A stretch of 64,000 bases of DNA from Cytobacillus citreus (GTDB lineage Bacteria; Bacillota; Bacilli; Bacillales; Cytobacillaceae): positions 773,497-837,496 of the forward strand of contig NZ_JAGYPM010000003.1 in assembly GCF_018343665.1 (NCBI RefSeq), in the 5' to 3' direction. A program made the translations under genes and the position numbers. The stretch's first letter is position 1. Each line of letters starts with the position of its first letter. Below are positions 7,982-19,000 of the stretch, one piece after another. The notes under the pieces are model-generated. The model saw nothing but the letters and a program-made list of their open reading frames with translations, had not been told where the DNA came from and searched no databases.

Positions 7982-9742
7982 TTAAAGTACACTAGCGTGT
8001 CCGTTATATATAACACCACGATTGGAATCTACTGTAATTTCTTGACCATCTTTAAATAATCTTGTTGCATTTTCAACCCCAACTATAACCGGAATGCCAA
8101 TATTTAATCCCACTACTGCTGCATGGCTAGTCAGCCCACCCTCCTCAGTAATGAGGGCACTGCATTTCTCTATAGCTGGTACCATTTCTCGATCAGATCC
8201 AATTGTAACTAATATCGAGCCTTCTGTAACTTTTGAGATTGCTTCTTCTGCATTTCGTGCAATAACAACCTTTCCAAATGCAGATTTACGTCCAATTCCT
8301 TGAGCTTTTGCAACGATATCCCCTATTACATGAATTTTCATCAAGTTCGTTGTTCCAGTCTCACCTACGGGGACTCCAGCTGTAATCACAACTAAATCAC
8401 CAGAGGATACGATTCCACTGTTTAAACTTTCTTCAACAGCTGTGTCTAGCATATCGTCTGTAGTTGTCGCTTTTTTTCCAATACAAGAATAAACTCCCCA
8501 CACTAATGCAAGGCGTCGTGATACATAATCATTTGATGTAACAGCAACGATTGGAGCCTTTGGACGGTATTTTGAAATCATCCTCGCTGTATGGCCGCTT
8601 TCAGTCGGAGTGATAATCGCATCTACACCTAAATTAAGAGCAGTATGTGCAACAGATTGACCAATAGCATCCGTGATATTATGTTCATTATCTTTACTGC
8701 GAGAAGATAGAATTTCTTTATGTGCTAACGCCGACTCAGCTCGAGAAGCAATATTATGCATCGTTTGTACAGCTTCAACAGGATAGGATCCCGCAGCGGT
8801 TTCACCTGATAACATGATTGCATCTGTACCATCAAAAATAGCATTCGCTACATCACTTGCTTCCGCACGAGTCGGACGAGGATTACGCTGCATGGAATCC
8901 AGCATCTGTGTTGCTGTAATAACCGGTTTTCCTTGTGCATTACACTTTTTTATTAATTGCTTTTGTACCAAAGGAACCTCTTCAGCTGGGATTTCTACAC
9001 CGAGATCTCCTCTTGCTACCATTAAGCCATCTGAAACTTCAAGAATTTCATCGATCTTATCGACCCCTTCCTGATTTTCAATTTTAGGAATAATATGTAT
9101 ATGCGAGGCATTATTCTCTTCTAATAGCTGTCTAATTTCCAGAACATCTGAAGCTCTGCGAACAAAAGATGCAGCAATGAAATCAATTCCTTGTTCAATT
9201 CCGAACAGAATATCCTGTGCATCCTTTTCTGTAATACCCGGTAAATTAACAGAGACTCCAGGAACATTTACACCCTTTTTATTTTTTAATGTCCCACCGT
9301 TTAAAATTTTGGTAGAAATCTCCTTTGATGCATGATTAATATTGATGACTTCTAGTGCAATCAAGCCGTCATCAAGTAATATTTTTGAACCTATTTCGAT
9401 ATCATCAATTAATTCTGCATATGTAACAGAAAACTTGTCTGCAGTTCCCTCTACTTCTTTCATCGATACGATAATTTCGTTTCCAGCCATTAATTCAATT
9501 GCGCCATCTTTCATATTATGTGTACGAATTTCTGGACCTTTCGTATCTAATAGAATCGCTATTGTTTTCCCTGTTTGTTTTGCTGCCTCCCGAATATTAT
9601 TAATACGTTGCCCGTGTTCTTCAAAATTTCCGTGAGAAAAATTTAATCGTGCAACATTCATTCCAGCTTTAATTAACTGAATTAATTTCTCCACACTTTC
9701 ACTTGCTGGCCCTATTGTACAAACGATCTTTGTTTTACGCAT
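7982..9742 (-). CDS. pyk: Pyruvate kinase (with C-terminal PEP-utiliser domain)
   Basis: A 586-residue pyruvate kinase making ATP and pyruvate from phosphoenolpyruvate. Standard catalytic core: '[13 protein letters not shown]' at the start, 'NFSHG', '[10 protein letters not shown]', '[10 protein letters not shown]' and '[24 protein letters not shown]', followed by the allosteric C-domain. The last ~110 residues are the extra PEP-utilising mobile-like domain seen in Bacillus and Geobacillus enzymes, with '[23 protein letters not shown]' including the T-S-H motif. ATG start with a GGAGG ribosome site. Downstream of pfkA by 90 nt; operon likely. Confidence 0.97.
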   Translation of the reverse strand: MRKTKIVCTIGPASESVEKLIQLIKAGMNVARLNFSHGNFEEHGQRINNIREAAKQTGKTIAILLDTKGPEIRTHNMKDGAIELMAGNEIIVSMKEVEGTADKFSVTYAELIDDIEIGSKILLDDGLIALEVININHASKEISTKILNGGTLKNKKGVNVPGVSVNLPGITEKDAQDILFGIEQGIDFIAASFVRRASDVLEIRQLLEENNASHIHIIPKIENQEGVDKIDEILEVSDGLMVARGDLGVEIPAEEVPLVQKQLIKKCNAQGKPVITATQMLDSMQRNPRPTRAEASDVANAIFDGTDAIMLSGETAAGSYPVEAVQTMHNIASRAESALAHKEILSSRSKDNEHNITDAIGQSVAHTALNLGVDAIITPTESGHTARMISKYRPKAPIVAVTSNDYVSRRLALVWGVYSCIGKKATTTDDMLDTAVEESLNSGIVSSGDLVVITAGVPVGETGTTNLMKIHVIGDIVAKAQGIGRKSAFGKVVIARNAEEAISKVTEGSILVTIGSDREMVPAIEKCSALITEEGGLTSHAAVVGLNIGIPVIVGVENATRLFKDGQEITVDSNRGVIYNGHASVL

Positions 9743-9832
9743 AATGATTCCTCCTCAATGTGATAGCTGCGGCTCCCAAATTATTGAGATCGGATTGTGC
9801 CGTTGCCTCACTTTTCTTAAATAAAGAACAAT

Positions 9833-10804
<972 letters not shown>

Positions 10805-10900
10805 TTAATTTATATTTTCGAAAGAAGACATCAACCATGCTTTTTCTTCGGATCTTGTCCTTATTGAGCTCATATGTAAATTGTGTGAAGTACTATGTTT

Positions 10901-11116
10901 AATAAAGTGAAACTTTAATCAGTGGGGGTTTTCTTCATCCCCCACTGATTATTAGTTGAACCAATCACGCTCAAAACGCCACGTCCTGTGGCTTTCGCCT
11001 GACTAGGACATCCTGTCCGTCGTCGGGCTTTTACGGGCAGTTTATCTCCCACCTAACTTCTTTGATTTCGCTGAATTTTGAGGTGGGAGTATTACTGCCC
11101 GTTAATGCGGGATAAA
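10901..11116 (+). repeat. Palindromic repeat B, copy 3 (interrupted)
   Basis: Nearly identical to B2 from AATAAAGTGAAACTTTAATC to GCGGGATAAA, but split after CCAATC by a 58-bp insertion (10967-11024). Both B hairpins remain intact on either side of the insert. It lies between the accA terminator and pfkA. I see nothing definite in the rest of 10802-10900 and 11117-11289. Confidence 0.85.
10967..11024 (+). repeat. Nested mini-hairpin cassette inside repeat B3
   Basis: B1 and B2 read straight through CCAATCGGGC; B3 has 58 extra bases at that point. The insert contains two small hairpins, GCCACGTCCTGTGGC (10978-10992) and GGACATCCTGTCC (11006-11018). It is almost identical to 53791-53847 in repeat C1 and similar to the insert 25101-25157 in repeat A2. 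Confidence 0.85.
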
Positions 11117-11289
11117 AATCACAATGAGTACTATGCTGGTATTAATAAAATACATAGTATAAATCTACCAATTATACAGAAATTCTTTCATTATGTTGGT
11201 TTATCTCTAAAATACCATGAAGATACAACTATCACAACTTAATCCGTTTGAGCGTGTAATTAATGTGTATAGTAGCGTATCTGGAAGTA

Positions 11290-11320
11290 AAAAAATAAAA
11301 ACGTGCTTTAATAGCACGTT
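11290..11320 (-). terminator. accDA terminator
   Basis: AACGTGCT pairs with AGCACGTT across a 5-nt loop directly after the accA stop codon, followed on the minus strand by a U-rich run. Confidence 0.85.
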
Positions 11321-11321
11321 C

Positions 11322-12299
11322 TTATTTTACCCCAATAAATTCCTTTAAAAAAGAATATTCTCCAATTGCTTTGTACTTATCATATCGATGAGCGACTAAT
11401 TGGCCCTCAGATAATCGTCTAAGCTCTTTTAGAGATGATAGTAGTATATTTTCAATATTTTTTGACTGCTCATCTACATTTTTATGTGCTCCACCCTTAA
11501 CTTCAGGGATGATTTCATCTACAACACCTAATTCCTTTAGATCAGGAGCCGTAATTCTCATACTTTCCGCAGCCCTTTTAGCTTGAGAGGCATCCTTCCA
11601 TAGAATGGCCGCAGCACCTTCTGGTGATATTACCGAGTAGGTTGAATTTTCAAGCATATGAATATGATTTCCAACTCCAAGTCCCAGCGCACCACCACTT
11701 CCACCTTCTCCAATTACGATGCATATAACAGGTACTTTTAAACCAGCCATTTCAAATAAATTCCTAGCAATCGCTTCACTTTGCCCGCGTTCTTCCGCTG
11801 CTTTTCCAGGGTATGCCCCTTTTGTGTCGATAAAGCAGATGATTGGACGTCTAAATTTTTCAGCCTGTTTCATTAATCTTAATGCTTTACGATATCCTTC
11901 AGGATGAGGCATTCCAAAATTTCTACGAATATTTTCTTTTGTGTCTTTCCCACGCTGATGGCCTATTACCGTTACAGGAAGCCCTTTAAATTTAGCAATC
12001 CCACCAACAATTGCCTCATCATCAGCATAAGTTCGATCTCCATGACATTCAAAGAAATCAGTGAAGAGGAGTGAAATATAATCCAAAGTTGTTGGGCGCC
12101 TAGGATGGCGGGCAATTTGTACTCGATCCCACGGTTTCATATTTTCATAAATATCTTTTTCTAATTTTTCTAATCGAGCTTCCAATTTCTCTATTTCAGC
12201 TGATAAATCAACATCAGCATTTTTTGTAAATTCTTTTAGCTCTGCTATTTTTTTTCTTAGTTCTGTAACTGGACGTTCAAATTCTAGTTCTCCTACCAT
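11322..12299 (-). CDS. accA: Acetyl-CoA carboxylase carboxyltransferase, alpha subunit
   Basis: A 325-residue alpha chain of the carboxyltransferase that, with AccD, transfers CO2 from carboxybiotin to acetyl-CoA to make malonyl-CoA for fatty acid synthesis. Features: coiled-coil-rich N-terminus (~8-55), '[15 protein letters not shown]' (~62-76), and the crotonase-like core '[31 protein letters not shown]' and '[18 protein letters not shown]' with '[14 protein letters not shown]' oxyanion glycines. The start ATG (12299) overlaps the 3' end of accD by 7 nt, so translation is coupled. Confidence 0.97.
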   Translation of the reverse strand: MVGELEFERPVTELRKKIAELKEFTKNADVDLSAEIEKLEARLEKLEKDIYENMKPWDRVQIARHPRRPTTLDYISLLFTDFFECHGDRTYADDEAIVGGIAKFKGLPVTVIGHQRGKDTKENIRRNFGMPHPEGYRKALRLMKQAEKFRRPIICFIDTKGAYPGKAAEERGQSEAIARNLFEMAGLKVPVICIVIGEGGSGGALGLGVGNHIHMLENSTYSVISPEGAAAILWKDASQAKRAAESMRITAPDLKELGVVDEIIPEVKGGAHKNVDEQSKNIENILLSSLKELRRLSEGQLVAHRYDKYKAIGEYSFLKEFIGVK

Positions 12300-13162
12300 T
12301 CGAGGTCACCCCCTTGTTGATGTATAGATAAAATCATTGCAATCTTTTCTTTCAATTCAAGTCTAGAGATTACAGCGTCTAATTGTCCATGCTTTAATAG
12401 GAATTCAGCAGTCTGAAAATCTTCTGGCAATTCTTCACGAATCGTTTGCTCAATGATTCTTCTTCCAGCAAAGCCAATTAATGCGCCAGGCTCCGCAAAG
12501 TTATAATCACCTAAAGATGCGAAGCTTGCTGATACACCACCTGTTGTTGGATGTGTCATGATCGATATAATCAATCCGCCATTGTCACTAAATCTTTTCA
12601 AAGCAACACTCGTTTTAGCCATCTGCATGAGACTGAGTACACCCTCCTGCATCCGAGCTCCACCCGATGCTGTAAAAATGATAAACGGAACGGATAACTC
12701 ATCTGCCTTTTCAATAGCAAGGGTTATTTTCTCACCTACTACGGATCCCATGCTCCCCATTCGAAAGGTAGAATCCATAACGGCCACGACCACTTTTCGC
12801 CCTTCTACCGCACCAATTCCAGTCACAACCGCTTCATTTATCCCACTTTTTTTACGGTCTTTTTCAATCTTCTCAATATAATCCGGAAAATTCAGCGGAT
12901 TTTCCGATATCATACCAGCATTCAATTCTTCAAAACTTTGTTCATCTAGGAAGCTTCCCAGCCTTTCTTTTGAGTTCATTGAATGATGGTATTGGCAGTG
13001 AAAACAAACCTTTAAATTTTTGATCAATTCCTTTGTATACATAATCTTTTTGCAGTTCGGACACTTCGTCATAATTCCTTCTGGTACATCCTGCTTGGCT
13101 GTTTCCGAAGGGATTGTTGCATATTTCTTCTTTTTTGGTTTTGAAAAAATCTCTTTAAGCAA
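12293..13162 (-). CDS. accD: Acetyl-CoA carboxylase carboxyltransferase, beta subunit
   Basis: A 289-residue beta chain of the same enzyme. A four-Cys zinc ribbon is visible at Cys34, Cys37, Cys53 and Cys56 ('CPNC...CFHC'), followed by the crotonase-like core with '[26 protein letters not shown]' and '[17 protein letters not shown]'. ATG start with a GGGAGG ribosome site. First gene of accDA. A perfect TAGTGGTCAGACCACTA palindrome about 100 nt upstream links it to the FadR-type regulator encoded next door. Confidence 0.97.
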   Translation of the reverse strand: MLKEIFSKPKKKKYATIPSETAKQDVPEGIMTKCPNCKKIMYTKELIKNLKVCFHCQYHHSMNSKERLGSFLDEQSFEELNAGMISENPLNFPDYIEKIEKDRKKSGINEAVVTGIGAVEGRKVVVAVMDSTFRMGSMGSVVGEKITLAIEKADELSVPFIIFTASGGARMQEGVLSLMQMAKTSVALKRFSDNGGLIISIMTHPTTGGVSASFASLGDYNFAEPGALIGFAGRRIIEQTIREELPEDFQTAEFLLKHGQLDAVISRLELKEKIAMILSIHQQGGDLEW

Positions 13163-13259
13163 GGTTATACCTCCCAGTTCTATCTATAACTGTGCATGAC
13201 TTTAAACAATAAATAAAGAAAAATAGCTAATAATAAGTTACAAAAGAGAAAATACGTGA

Positions 13260-13302
13260 TAGTGGTCAGACCACTATTTAAAAATAAAAGTCATACAGTC
13301 AA
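13260..13302 (-). promoter_or_regulatory. accDA promoter with FadR-type operator
   Basis: A perfect 17-bp palindrome TAGTGGTCAGACCACTA occupies 13260-13276. A candidate sigma-A promoter reads -35 TTGACT (13297-13302), 16-nt spacer, -10 TAAATA (13275-13280), so the operator begins at the -10 and covers the start site. TGGTCNGACCA is the classic FadR-subfamily GntR half-site arrangement. The same core occurs at 15355-15365. Confidence 0.7.
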
Positions 13303-13363
13303 AGGCTTGTCTATCCTATTTAATATAAAATAAAAAAGCTACAAAATCTGCAAAAAACTGTCG

Positions 13364-13987
13364 TTAAACATTCGACATTTTTCTTAAGCTTCTATAGGCT
13401 TCCCTAAGTTCTACTCTTTGTCTGGATAACAATTTATTTATTACATTCATATACTCAAGCTTTGTCGTTTCTACCTTGTCCATTTTTAATGAATTATAAT
13501 AGTCTTTTAATATTGTCCAAATTCTAAGAAAAAGATGATTGTCTGCTAGCAAAGCAACCTTCAGGAAAAACTCGTCATCTGTAAAGACTGCAGTATCTGC
13601 CCAGCTTTTGAAGCTCAACAATTGATCGTCATTTGATTTATTTTGAGCTAACAGCAAGCAGTCCATTTCAATTAAATTTTTTGTTTCTACTATATCCTTT
13701 TTCGCCTTTTCATCTTGCAATATAAAGGTACTTAACAATTGTACAAGCTGGTTTCCTTGAAAATCACGAATAAAGGTTCCTTCTCCCCTTCTCGTTTCAA
13801 TTAAACCTAGGAGTTCAAGAGCCCTCAATGCTTCACGAACGGAAGAGCGCCCTACAATCAGGCGCTCCGATAGCTCACGTTCAGAAGGCAATTTATCACC
13901 AGGCTTCAATCCATCTCTATCAATCATCGTTCTTAATTCTTTTACAATTTCAACATAAATCTTTGAATCTTTTTGATGTTGACTCAC
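13364..13987 (-). CDS. FadR-type GntR regulator
   Basis: A 207-residue regulator. Residues ~6-75 form a GntR winged helix ('LKPGDKLPSERELSERLIVGRSSVREALRALELLGLIETRRGEGTFI'). The remaining ~130 residues are all-helical, as in the FCD ligand domain, but short and degenerate: where FCD proteins usually show D-x-x-[FH]-H metal ligands, this one has 'DDEFFLKVALLADNHLFLRI', so metal binding looks lost. GTG start 9 nt after the malic enzyme stop, with a weak ribosome site, implying coupling. Two TGGTCAGACCA operators, before the malic enzyme and before accDA, suggest it represses its own operon and malonyl-CoA synthesis. The ligand is unknown. Confidence 0.85.
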   Translation of the reverse strand: MSQHQKDSKIYVEIVKELRTMIDRDGLKPGDKLPSERELSERLIVGRSSVREALRALELLGLIETRRGEGTFIRDFQGNQLVQLLSTFILQDEKAKKDIVETKNLIEMDCLLLAQNKSNDDQLLSFKSWADTAVFTDDEFFLKVALLADNHLFLRIWTILKDYYNSLKMDKVETTKLEYMNVINKLLSRQRVELREAYRSLRKMSNV

Positions 13988-13996
13988 GATTAAGGA

Positions 13997-15235
13997 TCAC
14001 TCACTTTTCCCAATAACTGCGAGTTTTCGTGTTTTTTCTTTAATTTCTTCTGGATCTACTTTGATTCGCGCTACACCTGTTTCCATAGCTGATTTAGCCA
14101 CTGCTGCGGCAACCTCAGGAGCCACCCTTGGGTCAAAAGGACCTGGAATGACATAATCTGCATTCAGTTCGCTTTCTTTTACAAGACCAGCAATCGCTTC
14201 TACAGCTGCAATCTTCATTCTTTCATTAATATGAGTCGCACGAACATCTAATGCACCACGGAAAATCCCAGGGAATGCAAGGACATTGTTTACTTGGTTT
14301 GGGAAATCTGATCTTCCTGTTCCAATTACAACTGCTCCAGCAGCCTTTGCTTCCTCGGGCATAATTTCTGGTGTTGGATTTGCCATTGCAAATATAATTG
14401 GGTCTTGATTCATCGAACTAACCATTTCTGATGTCAATGCACCTGCTGCAGACACACCAATAAATACATCTGCACCTTTAATCACATCAGCTAAACTTCC
14501 TTGCAATCTATCACGATTCGTAAATTTCGCAACATTATTCTTTACTTCATTCATTCCTTGTGGACGACCTTCGAAGATTGCACCCTTTGTGTCACACATA
14601 ATAATATCCCGAACACCATAAGTATAGAGAAGTTTAATAATGGCAATACCAGCAGCACCAGCACCACTGGCAACTACACGAATTTCATTCATTTTTTTTC
14701 CTGTTATTTTTAGTGCATTAACGAGTCCTGCAACCGTTACAATAGCAGTTCCATGCTGATCATCATGGAAGACAGGAATATTTGCTTCTTTCTTTAATCT
14801 TTCTTCAATAGCAAAGCAATTTGGAGCAGCAATATCCTCCAGATTAATTCCACCAAATGTCGGTTCTAGTAACTTAACTGTTTCAACTATTTTATCAATA
14901 TCTGTAGTATTTAAACAAATTGGAAAGGCATCTACCCCTGCAAAGCTTTTAAAAAGAACAGCTTTTCCTTCCATAACAGGTAGAGCAGCTTCTGGTCCAA
15001 TATTGCCAAGACCAAGTACAGCTGTTCCATCTGAAACCACTGCAACCATATTGCCTTTCATCGTATATTCATATACTGTTTCAGGCTTATCATAAATTTC
15101 CTTACAAGGCTCAGCAACACCAGGTGAGTAGGCGAGACTCAAGTCCCTAGCATCCCTCACAGGTACTTTGGACTTTGATTCCAGTTTTCCTTTGTTCACT
15201 CTATGCATGTGAAGAGCTTCTTCACGTAAAGTCAT
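13997..15235 (-). CDS. ytsJ: Malic enzyme (NADP-preferring type)
   Basis: A 412-residue malic enzyme that decarboxylates malate to pyruvate with NAD(P)H release. It resembles B. subtilis YtsJ (MaeB, about 410 residues), the NADP-linked form. Motifs: 'YSPGVAEPCKEI' (~35-46), 'GNMVAVVSDGTAVLGLGNIGPEAALPVMEGKAVLFK' with the catalytic Lys, 'VFHDDQHGTAIV' with metal-binding acids, and 'VASGAGAAGIAIIKLL' nucleotide loop. ATG start with an AAAGGAGAG ribosome site. Upstream gene of a two-gene unit with the FadR-type regulator, a gene pairing that ties NADPH supply to fatty acid synthesis. Confidence 0.9.
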   Translation of the reverse strand: MTLREEALHMHRVNKGKLESKSKVPVRDARDLSLAYSPGVAEPCKEIYDKPETVYEYTMKGNMVAVVSDGTAVLGLGNIGPEAALPVMEGKAVLFKSFAGVDAFPICLNTTDIDKIVETVKLLEPTFGGINLEDIAAPNCFAIEERLKKEANIPVFHDDQHGTAIVTVAGLVNALKITGKKMNEIRVVASGAGAAGIAIIKLLYTYGVRDIIMCDTKGAIFEGRPQGMNEVKNNVAKFTNRDRLQGSLADVIKGADVFIGVSAAGALTSEMVSSMNQDPIIFAMANPTPEIMPEEAKAAGAVVIGTGRSDFPNQVNNVLAFPGIFRGALDVRATHINERMKIAAVEAIAGLVKESELNADYVIPGPFDPRVAPEVAAAVAKSAMETGVARIKVDPEEIKEKTRKLAVIGKSE

Positions 15236-15347
15236 CTAGTTTCTCTCCTTTGGATTACTATTATTCGTGAATAATCCCTTAGTTGCTATTTTTAAATAAT
15301 GGTAACCGGTTAATATGTAAACCTCATAACAATCATCTCCACTACTT

Positions 15348-15366
15348 ATTATAGTGGTCAGACCAG
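15348..15366 (-). promoter_or_regulatory. Malic enzyme promoter -10 with FadR-type operator
   Basis: TGGTCAGACCA (15355-15365) abuts a perfect minus-strand -10 TATAAT (15348-15353) and would occupy the -10/-35 spacer; the -35 is not well defined. The core is identical to the accDA operator. Confidence 0.7.
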
Positions 15367-15432
15367 TTCTCTTTTTACAAATATATCATATTTGATCATG
15401 TTGTAAAGTATAATCATGAGTAGAAAAATGTC

Positions 15433-18400
15433 CTATTTCTTTAGAATTACATTATTTTCGCCCAGGGATGCTTTAATTTTTTGGATAAAGTTTTCACTAG
15501 GATTTACCATATCCTCTTCACCTAAACGAATGCTCTTTTTTGTGCTTTCATAATATAACACAACTTGAATGTTTCCTTCATTTTCACCAAATAATTTTTT
15601 TAAGAAATGAAGAACTTCTGTATTTTCATTTTCTTTTGTAATTTTTAAATACAATACAGGGTCTTTATTTTCTTCCTCTTCTATAGCCGCTTTCACATCT
15701 TCACACTTATCAATAATAAATTGACGTTTCCCATCCTTTTCTTCGATCTTACCCTCAATAACAAGAATATTTCCTTGTTTTAAAAGAAATGAAAACTTGC
15801 TGAATGTAGTAGGAAACACAACTGCTTCTATTTCCTCTGTTTGGTCACTGACAGATAAAAAGGCCATAGGTATATTTTTTTTCGTTCGGATTTTTTTGAT
15901 ATTTGTCAAATATACAACAGCTTTCGCTTTTTTCGTGTTCGACTGCAAATGATAAAGCGGCTTTGCACCTAATAGAGATAAATACTGTTCATATATGGAA
16001 ACAGGGTGATCTGAAAGATACAGTCCTAGCACTTCTTTCTCAAACGAAAGCTTATCCTCTGAGCGAATTGGGTCTACTTCTGTATACTTCGGCTTTGGAA
16101 AAAAATCACCATCTGCAAAGAAATCAATTTGTTCGTCATCAGACTTCAATAAATTGGCATGATCTATTGCTGCATCAAGGCTTGCAAGAAGTATCGCCCG
16201 GTCTTGTCCAAACTCATCAAAGCTTCCTGAATGTATGAATGCCTCCATCACTTTACGATTAATCGCTTTAGAAGATACTCTAATACAAAAATCAAATAAA
16301 TCGTCGAATTTTTTATTTTTCCTCGAACTAAATATTTCCTTTAACGTAGACACACCAAGACCTTTTATGGCTGATAAACTGTATCTTATCGCATCTTTTT
16401 CTACTAAAAATGTATAGCCGCTATTGTTGATAGAGGGAGGATGTATTTTAATATTCATTTGTTTAAGTTCTCGAATATATTGTGAAACCTTGTCCTCATT
16501 TCCTATAGCTGAACTTAGAAGGGCAGCCATAAAATGTAATGGATAATGACTCTTTAAATACGCTAACTGATAAGAAATGAAGCTATAGGCGACAGCATGG
16601 CTTCGGTTAAAGCCATAGTTTGCAAAGCGAACGATTAAATCATAAATTTCATTCGCTGTTTTTTCGTTATACCCATTGTTCAATGCCCCGTTTACAAAAT
16701 GACTGCGCTCCTTGTTAAGTACCTCTTTTTGCTTCTTGCTGACTGCTCTCCTTAGTAAATCTGCTTCTCCTAATGTGAATCCTGCCATTTTTGCCGCTAT
16801 TTGCATGATCTGTTCCTGATAAACAATGACACCGTACGTATTCTCTAGGATTGGAATTAAATCAGGATGTGGATATGTAACCTTTTGCTTCCCATGCTTT
16901 CTTTCAATGAATAATGGAATATTATCCATAGGGCCCGGACGATTTAAAGCGTTAACAGCCACTATATCATCAAAGCAGGTAGGTCTAAGTCTCGTTAAAA
17001 CTCTTTTGACTGCTTGGGCTTCAAGCTGAAAAATACCAGTCGTTTCTCCTCTGCTTAATAACGCAAAGGTTGCTTCATCATCTAGTGGAATCTCTTTAAT
17101 CTTGATTTCTTTTCCTGTTTTTCTTTTGATCGAAGTTAAAATATTCTCTATCAAGGATAAATTTCTTAATCCAAGGAAGTCCATTTTTAATAAACCGACA
17201 TCTTCTAAATGCTCCATCGAATACTGAGTTAGATAAACATCGTCGTGGCCATTCTGGATTGGGATGACATTTACTAATGGCTTCTCACTAATTACAACAC
17301 CTGCAGCATGTGTGGAAGTATGTCTTGGCAAGCCTTCAAGTTTAAGTGCTGTTTCAAATAGCTTACGATTAAAATCTGACTCCTTTACAAACATTCTTAA
17401 CGCTTCAGATTCCTTATAAGCATCTTTAAGCGTCATACCTAATTTAGATGGAATTCTCCTCGAAAGATTATCCAATTCCTTAGGATTTAACCCGAAAGCT
17501 CGTCCTACATCACGTACTGCAGCCTTAGCCGCAAGTGTTCCAAATGTGATGATTTGTGCAACATGTATATCTCCATATTTGTTGGAAACATATTTGATTA
17601 CTTCATCTCTTCGATGATCCGGAAAGTCGATATCAATATCCGGCATTGAAATACGCTCTGGATTGAGGAAGCGCTCGAATAACAGCTTGTGCTCAATAGG
17701 ATCGACATCCGTAATATACAAAACATACGCTACCATCGATCCAGCTGCCGATCCCCGACCTGGCCCTGTTAAAATCCCATTCTCTCTTGAAAACCTCATA
17801 AAATCCCAAACAATTAAGAAATAAGCACTAAACTTCATTTTTTTAATAATTTGAAGTTCATATGATAATCTTTTTTGATGCTCATCACGAATAGTTGAAT
17901 ATCTTTCTTTAAAGCCCTGCCAACAAATCTCCTCTAACAGCTCGTCAGCAGTTGTACCCTTATCAACTGGGTACTTAGGCAAGTGTTGCTGATTAAGTTC
18001 AAGACTAACATTACATTTGTCAGCAATTTTCAATGTGTTTTCCAGAGCCGTTGGATATTCCAAAAACAAATCTACCATTTCAGTTGAAGTCTTTAAGTGG
18101 TATTCATCACTATTTAGATGTTCTCTAGCATCATCCTGTATTTTCTCACCATTTTTTATTGCTAGCAGGCAACCTTGCGCAAATGCATCCTCTTTTGATA
18201 AATAATAGACTTGATTCGTTACCGCTATTTCTATGTCTGATTCACCTGAAATACGAACTAAATTAGGAAGTATTTTTACTTCTTGATCAATACGATGATT
18301 CTGCAGGGAGAGATAAAAATGTTTTTTTTCAAACAATCCTTTATATAATTCCGCCACTTCTTTTGCTTTATCATAATCATCATGTCTCAAATACTGCTCG

Positions 18401-18795
18401 ATTTCCCCTTCCATTCCAGGGCTGATGGCAATTAGACCATTTGAATACGCTTTAAGCCATTTCATCGGAATTCCCTCATGAGATTTCGTCTGAACAACAC
18501 TTGAAATCTTTATAAGATTTTGAAATCCTATTTTGTTTTTGGCAAGAAGGACGAGCGGATAGGCATTAGAAGGAGTTATTTCACTAAGTACATCAACTGT
18601 TAAGCCCATGATCGGCTTGATTGATTGCCTTAAGCATTCCTTATAAAAAGCAATCGCACCGTACATGACATTACGATCGGTTAATGCTAGTGAGGAAAAA
18701 CCTTTTTGCTTTGCGTCTGCAACCAATTGCTCAATAGGTGCAGTACTAGTTAACAAGGAATACGCACTATATACATGAAGGTGAATAAATGACAA
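15433..18795 (-). CDS. dnaE: DNA polymerase III alpha subunit (DnaE)
   Basis: A replicative DNA polymerase of the DnaE class (about 1120 residues), which in Firmicutes extends primers on the lagging strand alongside PolC. N-terminal PHP domain ('FIHLHVYSAYSLL'), palm with 'GPGRGSAAGSMVAYVL' and the catalytic 'PDIDIDFPDHRRDEVI' aspartates, finger-domain 'NRPGPMDNIPLFIERKHG' and 'YGFNRSHAVAYS', tandem HhH and a C-terminal OB fold ('AVVYLTNIKKIRTKKNIPMAFLSVSD'). I prefer TTG 18795 as start: AAGGGTG lies 8 nt before it and the protein then begins SFIHLHV, as in B. subtilis. GTG 18804 is the alternative. Confidence 0.95.
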   Translation of the reverse strand: MSFIHLHVYSAYSLLTSTAPIEQLVADAKQKGFSSLALTDRNVMYGAIAFYKECLRQSIKPIMGLTVDVLSEITPSNAYPLVLLAKNKIGFQNLIKISSVVQTKSHEGIPMKWLKAYSNGLIAISPGMEGEIEQYLRHDDYDKAKEVAELYKGLFEKKHFYLSLQNHRIDQEVKILPNLVRISGESDIEIAVTNQVYYLSKEDAFAQGCLLAIKNGEKIQDDAREHLNSDEYHLKTSTEMVDLFLEYPTALENTLKIADKCNVSLELNQQHLPKYPVDKGTTADELLEEICWQGFKERYSTIRDEHQKRLSYELQIIKKMKFSAYFLIVWDFMRFSRENGILTGPGRGSAAGSMVAYVLYITDVDPIEHKLLFERFLNPERISMPDIDIDFPDHRRDEVIKYVSNKYGDIHVAQIITFGTLAAKAAVRDVGRAFGLNPKELDNLSRRIPSKLGMTLKDAYKESEALRMFVKESDFNRKLFETALKLEGLPRHTSTHAAGVVISEKPLVNVIPIQNGHDDVYLTQYSMEHLEDVGLLKMDFLGLRNLSLIENILTSIKRKTGKEIKIKEIPLDDEATFALLSRGETTGIFQLEAQAVKRVLTRLRPTCFDDIVAVNALNRPGPMDNIPLFIERKHGKQKVTYPHPDLIPILENTYGVIVYQEQIMQIAAKMAGFTLGEADLLRRAVSKKQKEVLNKERSHFVNGALNNGYNEKTANEIYDLIVRFANYGFNRSHAVAYSFISYQLAYLKSHYPLHFMAALLSSAIGNEDKVSQYIRELKQMNIKIHPPSINNSGYTFLVEKDAIRYSLSAIKGLGVSTLKEIFSSRKNKKFDDLFDFCIRVSSKAINRKVMEAFIHSGSFDEFGQDRAILLASLDAAIDHANLLKSDDEQIDFFADGDFFPKPKYTEVDPIRSEDKLSFEKEVLGLYLSDHPVSIYEQYLSLLGAKPLYHLQSNTKKAKAVVYLTNIKKIRTKKNIPMAFLSVSDQTEEIEAVVFPTTFSKFSFLLKQGNILVIEGKIEEKDGKRQFIIDKCEDVKAAIEEEENKDPVLYLKITKENENTEVLHFLKKLFGENEGNIQVVLYYESTKKSIRLGEEDMVNPSENFIQKIKASLGENNVILKK

Positions 18796-18902
18796 TTCGT
18801 TCACACCCTTAATTCTTCTACTATTGAATATATTATAGGACGATTATAGAAAAAAGGAAAATATGTTCTATTTTGTGAATGAAAAATGCTTTTCGTAAAT
18901 GA

Positions 18903-18931
18903 TCATATTTTAAAAGGTTTGTCCATATGAT
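18903..18931 (+). promoter_or_regulatory. SigE-type promoter of ytrHI
   Basis: TCATATT (18903-18909) fits the SigE -35 KMATATT exactly. After 14 nt comes CATATGAT (18924-18931), 6 of 8 against CATACAHT. It is 70 nt before ytrH. SigE control of ytrHI is known in B. subtilis, which supports the reading. Confidence 0.65.
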
Positions 18932-19000
18932 GTAGTAACAGTGTATCTTTTTCAGGGGAGAATTAAAGGGAACATATTTCTGCAGTAAGGATGATAGAAG

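Noticed and set aside
10901..11116. Short repeats as a CRISPR array
   Set aside because: There is no regular repeat-spacer spacing; repeats are palindromic, long and dispersed, and no cas genes occur.
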